A DNA stretch of 11,270 nucleotides, from assembly GCA_002696705.1 (NCBI GenBank), contig NZSH01000057.1:1-11270 (forward strand), in the 5' to 3' direction. Position 1 is the stretch's first letter. Every line of letters starts with the position of its first letter. Below the pieces are notes generated by a model. The model was not told the DNA's origin, did not search any database, and was given only the letters and a program-made list of their open reading frames with translations. Positions 7,256-11,270 of this stretch are shown in pieces. Both the position numbers and the translations under genes were made by a program. The stretch comes from Woeseiaceae bacterium (GTDB lineage: Bacteria; Acidobacteriota; Vicinamibacteria; Vicinamibacterales; UBA823).

Positions 7256-7284
7256 GACGATCTCAGCATAAATTCTTGATCGTC
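7256..7284. repeat. perfect 7-bp inverted repeat in the intergenic gap
   Basis: GACGATC (7256-7262) and GATCGTC (7278-7284) are exact reverse complements separated by 15 bases, in the 121-bp gap between the methyltransferase and the second GT4 gene. No T run follows, so it is a poor Rho-independent terminator. It could be an operator half-site pair or chance. I see nothing else convincing in this gap. Confidence 0.25.
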
Positions 7285-7353
7285 CGTAAGTTTACCAGCC
7301 TACATGTTTGTTAACTGGCCCGGTCACGTGGTTTGGATTGTCGCTGAGTGACG

Positions 7354-8457
7354 ATGAAACTAGTAGTTTTCTTCAGTCGTGGTATGTCGCTCGATGGTTG
7401 GCGCCAAGCCGGGATCCTTGAACGTGAGATGGCACTCTATCGTGCCCTTCGCCCGCATTTAGAACATCTTGCTTTCGTCACCTACGGTGGAGCTGATGAT
7501 CTTAGGCTTTTGGGTCAAGCGTCAGGGGTTGAGGTCTTGGTGAACCGATGGTCTCTGCCAGCAAACCTATACAGTGTGTTAGCCCCTTATCTCCATCGGC
7601 GCACACTCAGTCGTGCAACGGTTTTTAAGGCCAATCAAATCAACGGTGCGTGGTGTGCTGTGCTTGCCAAGTGGCTATTTCGAAAGAGACTAGTCGTTCG
7701 GTGTGGCTTTCTTTGGTCGGATTTCATGGTCCGCCTTACAACGAGTCGGTGGCGTTGCATGCTGGCGGAATATTTAGAAGGCGCGATCTTTCGAGCAGGT
7801 GACGCTCTGATCGTCGCGGGGCACGCTGACCGGGCGACGATTATCCAACGGTACGACATCAATGCTGGACGTACTCACGTAGTGCCGAATTACGTTGACA
7901 CTTCGCTGTTTCGCTTGATGCCGGAAGTACCGCGTGAGTCGAGACGAGTGATAACCGTGGGTAGGCTTGAGGAGCAGAAAAACACCGAGTCTCTGATCGA
8001 AGCATTGAAAGAGCTTCCTGGGGTGAAGTTAAGTATCGTCGGAGATGGGTCTCTTCGTGCGGACCTTGAGAAACGGGTAAGCAAGTACAACTTGGATGTG
8101 GAGTTTCTTGGTGCCGTACCGCATGAGAAGCTTCCCCAGCTACTTAACGGGGCGGAACTGTTTATCCTGCCTTCCCACTACGAAGGGAACCCGAAGGCAC
8201 TTTTCGAGGCGATGGCTTGTGGACTACCGGTCATTGGAACGCGCGTTCCAGGGATTCAGCAAGTTCTTATTCACGAGGAAACTGGGTTTCTCTGCGGGAC
8301 GACACCGTTAGACATCAGAGCCGCTTTACGTGAGATGCTCGAGCGTTCTGAACTGCGCGAACGCGTGGCAAGCAATGGTTTTACGTATGCTGTAGAGCAC
8401 TTCTCACTTACGCGGGTTGCACAGCAGGAATTGGCTGTGTTGACTACTTTGTCCTAA
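7354..8457 (+). CDS. GT4-family glycosyltransferase
   Basis: This is a complete GT-B, GT4-family retaining glycosyltransferase of 367 residues. Positions counted from the ATG at 7354 show HVVPNYVDTSLF (175-186) at the start of the donor domain, VITVGRLEEQKN (199-210, with the usual R and K), VKLSIVGDGSLRADLE (224-239), FLGAVPHEKL (251-260) and the E-x7-E signature EGNPKALFEAMACG (277-290), then ETGFLC. A GTG six bases earlier (7348) is in frame, but ATG 7354 begins directly at the first beta strand (MKLVVFFSRG). Neither has a strong Shine-Dalgarno site. No signal peptide or membrane span is seen, so a cytoplasmic, membrane-peripheral enzyme is likely. It is followed after 19 bp by a GT2 gene. 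Donor and acceptor are unknown. Confidence 0.93.
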   Translation: MKLVVFFSRGMSLDGWRQAGILEREMALYRALRPHLEHLAFVTYGGADDLRLLGQASGVEVLVNRWSLPANLYSVLAPYLHRRTLSRATVFKANQINGAWCAVLAKWLFRKRLVVRCGFLWSDFMVRLTTSRWRCMLAEYLEGAIFRAGDALIVAGHADRATIIQRYDINAGRTHVVPNYVDTSLFRLMPEVPRESRRVITVGRLEEQKNTESLIEALKELPGVKLSIVGDGSLRADLEKRVSKYNLDVEFLGAVPHEKLPQLLNGAELFILPSHYEGNPKALFEAMACGLPVIGTRVPGIQQVLIHEETGFLCGTTPLDIRAALREMLERSELRERVASNGFTYAVEHFSLTRVAQQELAVLTTLS

Positions 8458-8476
8458 TCAGAGAACAGTCTGTGTG

Positions 8477-9469
8477 ATGAATCATCCACAAGTCAGCGTC
8501 GTCATGGCCGCCCGCAATGCGGAAGACACGCTAAAGGAATCGTTGGCTAGTGTATTGGGTCAAACATTTGCCAATTTCGAGTTCATTATTATTGACGATG
8601 GTTCAAGTGACCGCACAGGCGACATTCTTCAACAGGCGGCCGCGCAGGATTCACGCGTCAAGGTATTTACCCAGGAGCAACGCGGACTCACCAACTCGCT
8701 GAATCGGGCAATTTCTGTTGCCCAAGGCTGGTACCTGGCACGGCAGGACAGTGATGATTTATCGATGCCGGAGCGTTTGGAGCGACAAGTGCGCAAGCTT
8801 GACGCAGATGAAGGTCTTGCCGCAGTAGGGACGGCCACGGTCATTATTGACAAGCAGGGCAAACCGATGGGCCGCTTTCCAACTGCACATGGGGCTGCTG
8901 CTGTCAGGGATGGACTACATGCATTCAGAACGACGCCCGTCCACGGATCGATGATGCTGCGAAAAAAACATCTTACTGCCGTGGGTGGCTACCGTGAAGC
9001 CTTTTTAGCTTCGCAAGACTTCGATTTATGGCTACGGCTGACTGAGCAATTCACCATCGACAATCTTACCCAGCCGTTGTATCAGTGGCGCATCACTCCC
9101 AATTCGGTCACGGCAAACCGCCGCAGCCTTCAGCTTCAGTACGGTGGGATAGCTATTGCCTTTGCCCATGAACGGCGGAGATGTGGTGCCGATTCTTACT
9201 CTTTATTGGAGCGCTGTGCCGGCGACCTTGAACACTTTGCCGCACAGTACCGTTTTCGCGGCCGTGTGTATGGTTCCTGGGGTGACTCGCTATTTCGGGC
9301 ACTCAATGATCCCCGCACGGCTCGTCTCTATCTCGGCCAGGCGATTCGATGTGGTTACTTACATCCCTGGACCGTCGGCCTGTTCGTTTGGAGCGTTCTG
9401 GGATTGCGCTGGCCGGGAAGGAAGCCCTTGCCCAATGCTCCGGCCGGGACGGACCAGTCTACTGAGTAA
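8477..9469 (+). CDS. GT2-family (GT-A fold) glycosyltransferase
   Basis: This is a 330-residue inverting GT2 enzyme. Positions counted from the ATG at 8477 show the N-terminal strand VSVVMAARNAEDTLKESLAS (6-25), EFIIIDDGSSDRT (35-47) for nucleotide binding, the metal-binding DxD-like RQDSDDLS (89-96), HGSMMLRKKHL (156-166) and QDFDLWLRLTE (180-190), which contains the acceptor-side ED/QD motif. A short hydrophobic stretch near the C-terminus (VGLFVWSVLGL, 300-310) may help membrane association. A GTG at 8474 is in frame directly before the ATG; neither is strongly supported. It lies 19 bp after the GT4 gene and is probably co-transcribed. Its end overlaps the convergent DUF115 gene by 11 bp, so any terminator must lie inside coding sequence. 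The sugar specificity is unknown. Confidence 0.93.
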   Translation: MNHPQVSVVMAARNAEDTLKESLASVLGQTFANFEFIIIDDGSSDRTGDILQQAAAQDSRVKVFTQEQRGLTNSLNRAISVAQGWYLARQDSDDLSMPERLERQVRKLDADEGLAAVGTATVIIDKQGKPMGRFPTAHGAAAVRDGLHAFRTTPVHGSMMLRKKHLTAVGGYREAFLASQDFDLWLRLTEQFTIDNLTQPLYQWRITPNSVTANRRSLQLQYGGIAIAFAHERRRCGADSYSLLERCAGDLEHFAAQYRFRGRVYGSWGDSLFRALNDPRTARLYLGQAIRCGYLHPWTVGLFVWSVLGLRWPGRKPLPNAPAGTDQSTE

Positions 9470-10421
9470 GGAACTCTTGGAACGAAATCGTGCGAAATCC
9501 ATCAACTGATGGAGCAGACCACTTGAACGGATCATGAACCCTCGTAAACCTGAGCTCAGAGTGGTTCGGCAGTTTTTTAATATCGGCGAATTCGTATGGT
9601 GGCCTCAGATAGTAAGGTTTGTTCCGGACGTAGTTAGCATTGAAGACGCGATTTGTCTTCGAAAAATATCTCCGGAAATGCCACATTGTCTTGAAACTGT
9701 AGGGAGCGGCGTATTCAAAAGATCCCAGCATCGACATGTCCATGCCGAAGAAAAACACTTCTTTGAAGCCCATGTAGTGCAATAAAGGATAGAGGTTAAT
9801 TGCTGCTGAGTTATAGAAAGGCATGTTCCGAAGTGTCAGGAGACTTCCCGAGTCGTCGGGATTGTAATAGCGTGCTAAGTTGAACTCTTCTTGTTCGTGT
9901 GACTGCGCAAACAGATGCAGACAATCGTGGTCAAGCCCTTCTGGGAAGTGTCTCTCAAGTAATTCTTTATTGGCAATGATCTTGACTTCTTTTCCTAAGC
10001 GATGCACGAGATCATACGGAGAGTCTTTAAGAAAGGCTCCAGGCTTCCATCGAAACCTCTTGTGTGGTCCTCGATGTGGGCGCCACGCTTCGAAGTAGCG
10101 GTCAAAATTCGTTTTCATGTCTTGCAGAATTGGTAGATGTTTACGCTTCAGTAACCAACGGGACTCGACACCAGCCAAGAAACCTCGGAAAATGAAATTG
10201 TGTAGAGAGTTCCCCTGACACTTTTCCGGAAACTGCATTAAGTAGTAATCAGGCTTCACACCACCCGCCAAGAACCATGGTGTTAGTGCCTGTGCTTCAA
10301 GAAAGATAACTAATTGTTTGTCCCGAAGTTTTTGGAAATTGAATTCCTGCTCAAGTAACGAAGGGCCTCCAAAGACGATGCCGGCTCGGTCACCTTGGTG
10401 AACGTTCTTAAGGTGTTTCAT
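9459..10421 (-). CDS. DUF115 / MptE-like protein, possible Maf-type glycosyltransferase
   Basis: This 320-residue protein is encoded on the opposite strand to everything else. GIVFGGPSLLEQE (14-26), GGVKPDYYLM (53-62) and NSAAINLYPLLHYMGFKEV (204-222) followed by FFFGMDMSM (223-231) match the pattern of the DUF115 family (6-hydroxymethylpterin diphosphokinase MptE-like), where a nucleotide-binding GPSL loop, a PD pair and a (V/M)D(L/M)S strand are typical. Bacterial members include the Maf proteins that add pseudaminic or legionaminic acid to flagellin, and stand-alone proteins in glycan loci. By context it could therefore use the nonulosonate made here; this is inference. No signal peptide is seen. 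Hand counts of three 60-base lines (9601-9780) give about 42-48% G+C, against 57-60% for two lines in the GT2 gene (8761-8880), suggesting separate acquisition. No clear Shine-Dalgarno precedes the ATG at 10421. Confidence 0.8.
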   Translation of the reverse strand: MKHLKNVHQGDRAGIVFGGPSLLEQEFNFQKLRDKQLVIFLEAQALTPWFLAGGVKPDYYLMQFPEKCQGNSLHNFIFRGFLAGVESRWLLKRKHLPILQDMKTNFDRYFEAWRPHRGPHKRFRWKPGAFLKDSPYDLVHRLGKEVKIIANKELLERHFPEGLDHDCLHLFAQSHEQEEFNLARYYNPDDSGSLLTLRNMPFYNSAAINLYPLLHYMGFKEVFFFGMDMSMLGSFEYAAPYSFKTMWHFRRYFSKTNRVFNANYVRNKPYYLRPPYEFADIKKLPNHSELRFTRVHDPFKWSAPSVDGFRTISFQEFLTQ

Positions 10422-10509
10422 TGATTTATCGCCGCGATTCTTACGTAAATCAATTCTGGTGAGTTCTCGATCGTGGCAGCTAAGAACAATAGCACAGCAC
10501 CCGCCTGAA

Positions 10510-10537
10510 TTAACGTTGCGCGCAGTTCAAATATAGT
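10510..10537 (+). promoter_or_regulatory. candidate sigma70-type promoter for the right-end methyltransferase
   Basis: TTAACG (10510-10515, four of six consensus positions) and TATAGT (10532-10537, five of six) have a 16-nt spacer and face the gene at 10651, giving a leader of roughly 105 nt. It sits in the 229-bp divergent region between the DUF115 gene and that gene. No convincing promoter was found for the minus-strand gene. The perfect palindrome TTACGTAA (10441-10448) is the only other short symmetry I noticed there. Confidence 0.3.
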
Positions 10538-10650
10538 ATCGACCGCATTTTGAATCTACCATGTTGAGTAAAGGTAAGAATGACTAGTGGAGTTTGCCGA
10601 TGTGTTTGGATGAGTTGGGCGGATAGAGGAAACGCTACTGGTAGACCGAA

Positions 10651-11270
10651 ATGAAACCGAACATCCTCCGATGCCTTCGTTGTCCTGAGTGCCTAGCACT
10701 ATTGAGGCTCGACGCGAACACAATAGAAATTGTAGAGCGTGGTTCGGCTGCCAGATTAGTTCCATGCTCTGGGATGTGTTCTTCTTCAAATCATAAGCAA
10801 CATCATAGCGGCTGCTTGGAATGCACTCAGATCGAAGTGATGAGTGGCACCCTGGCGTGTACGTCCTGCAGTAACCGCTATCCGATCGACCACGGTATTC
10901 CCAAGCTTGTGATTCGAGATTCCTCGACTGACGATGTAGTAAAAGCGAAAACCGCTCGTAATTTTGGTTACCTCTGGGGCCGTGGTGGGTCGATCGATCA
11001 TGTGGCTTCTCGTCCGTATCATTTTGAGAAGATGTCCTCCGCACTTTCCCTGCCAGCTTTGACAGGGCTTTTGTTGGATGCAGGGTGTGGAGAGGGCATT
11101 GACCTTGCCAATCAGGCAAGAGACCCGAGCGTGGAAGTTATTGGTGTGGAGTTGAGCGAAGGTGGGTGTCACACGAGTTTCGCACGTGTGGCGCAGTTAG
11201 TCGGCGCTCACGTCATACAGGCTGACCTCTGTCGCTTACCGTTTGATGACGCTACGTTTGATGCGATCTA
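10651..11270 (+). CDS. SAM-dependent methyltransferase with Trm112-like zinc-ribbon N-terminus, 3'-truncated
   Basis: The frame is open from the ATG at 10651 to the window end (206 residues visible, stop not reached); in-frame stops at 10624 and 10642 make this the first available ATG. The N-terminus is cysteine-rich: C8, C11 and C14, then C39, C43, C55, C58, C70 and C73. The block LACTSC-x2-RYPIDHGIPKLV (68-87) is the classic end of a Trm112-like zinc ribbon (CxxC, then YPxxxGIPxL). A class I methyltransferase domain follows: LLLDAGCGEGIDLA (150-163) as the SAM loop, VEVIGVELSE (171-180) and DLCRLPFDDATFDAI (192-206). Such two-part proteins are common in glycan and natural-product loci, but the acceptor is unknown. 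The 40-residue stretch between the first and last CxxC pairs is longer than a minimal zinc ribbon and also has clustered His residues (48, 51, 52). No strong Shine-Dalgarno site precedes the ATG. Confidence 0.85.
   Translation, partial: MKPNILRCLRCPECLALLRLDANTIEIVERGSAARLVPCSGMCSSSNHKQHHSGCLECTQIEVMSGTLACTSCSNRYPIDHGIPKLVIRDSSTDDVVKAKTARNFGYLWGRGGSIDHVASRPYHFEKMSSALSLPALTGLLLDAGCGEGIDLANQARDPSVEVIGVELSEGGCHTSFARVAQLVGAHVIQADLCRLPFDDATFDAI

Noticed and set aside
7277-7306. Promoter in the 121-bp gap starting from TTGATC at 7277
   Set aside because: No acceptable -10 hexamer occurs 16-18 bp downstream (best about three of six matches).
9156-9509. Plus-strand open frame of 117 codons inside the GT2 end
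   Set aside because: It is an alternative frame of the GT2 gene, with no recognisable domain and no own ribosome binding site.
10556-11172. Two minus-strand open frames (10556-11119 and 10786-11172) at the right end
   Set aside because: They lie antisense to the plus-strand methyltransferase, which shows clear Trm112-like and SAM-binding motifs. The minus-strand peptides show no recognisable domain.

Overview
The window holds ten protein-coding genes and looks like part of a surface-glycan biosynthesis locus of the lipopolysaccharide O-antigen, capsule or flagellin-glycan type. Its centre is a nonulosonic acid (sialic, legionaminic or pseudaminic acid-like) module. Base composition is intermediate (about 53-60% G+C in the 60-base lines counted by hand in the main operon). 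Genes are tightly packed, with ATGA and TAATG overlaps. This suggests a bacterium, probably Gram-negative. I cannot assign a phylum from the sequence alone. No RNA genes, CRISPR arrays, insertion sequences or membrane transport or polymerase genes (Wzx, Wzy, Wzm/Wzt) were seen.

Layout, left to right. (a) 1-992: the 3' part of a GT4 glycosyltransferase whose start lies outside the window, overlapping a DegT/DnrJ/EryC1/StrS sugar aminotransferase (989-2110). (b) A 168-bp gap with a hairpin, a weak candidate promoter and a strong ribosome binding site. (c) A five-gene run: NeuB-family nonulosonate synthase (2279-3325), PseG-type UDP-sugar hydrolase (3433-4566), CarB-like ATP-grasp enzyme (4563-5528), inositol-monophosphatase-family phosphatase (5528-6358) and a class I SAM methyltransferase (6375-7232). 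(d) After a 121-bp gap, two more glycosyltransferases: GT4 (7354-8457) and GT2 (8477-9469). (e) On the minus strand, overlapping the GT2 end tail to tail, a DUF115/MptE-like protein (10421-9459) with visibly lower G+C. (f) After a 229-bp divergent intergenic region, a plus-strand methyltransferase with a cysteine-rich Trm112-like N-terminus starts at 10651 and runs off the right edge.

How they may work together (inference). The aminotransferase may make an aminated nucleotide sugar. PseG releases a 2,4-diamino-type sugar from UDP, and the NeuB-family enzyme condenses it with phosphoenolpyruvate to a nine-carbon acid. The ATP-grasp enzyme, phosphatase and methyltransferase could then modify that acid or a precursor, and the glycosyltransferases and DUF115 protein could build it into a glycan or attach it to protein. 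The dehydratase, N-acetyltransferase and CMP-transferase that such a pathway needs are absent here and would have to lie outside the window. The most interesting points are the pairing of a NeuB/LegI-like synthase with a PseG-type hydrolase, and the linked ATP-grasp/phosphatase/methyltransferase trio, which hints at an unusual acylated or methylated nonulosonate.
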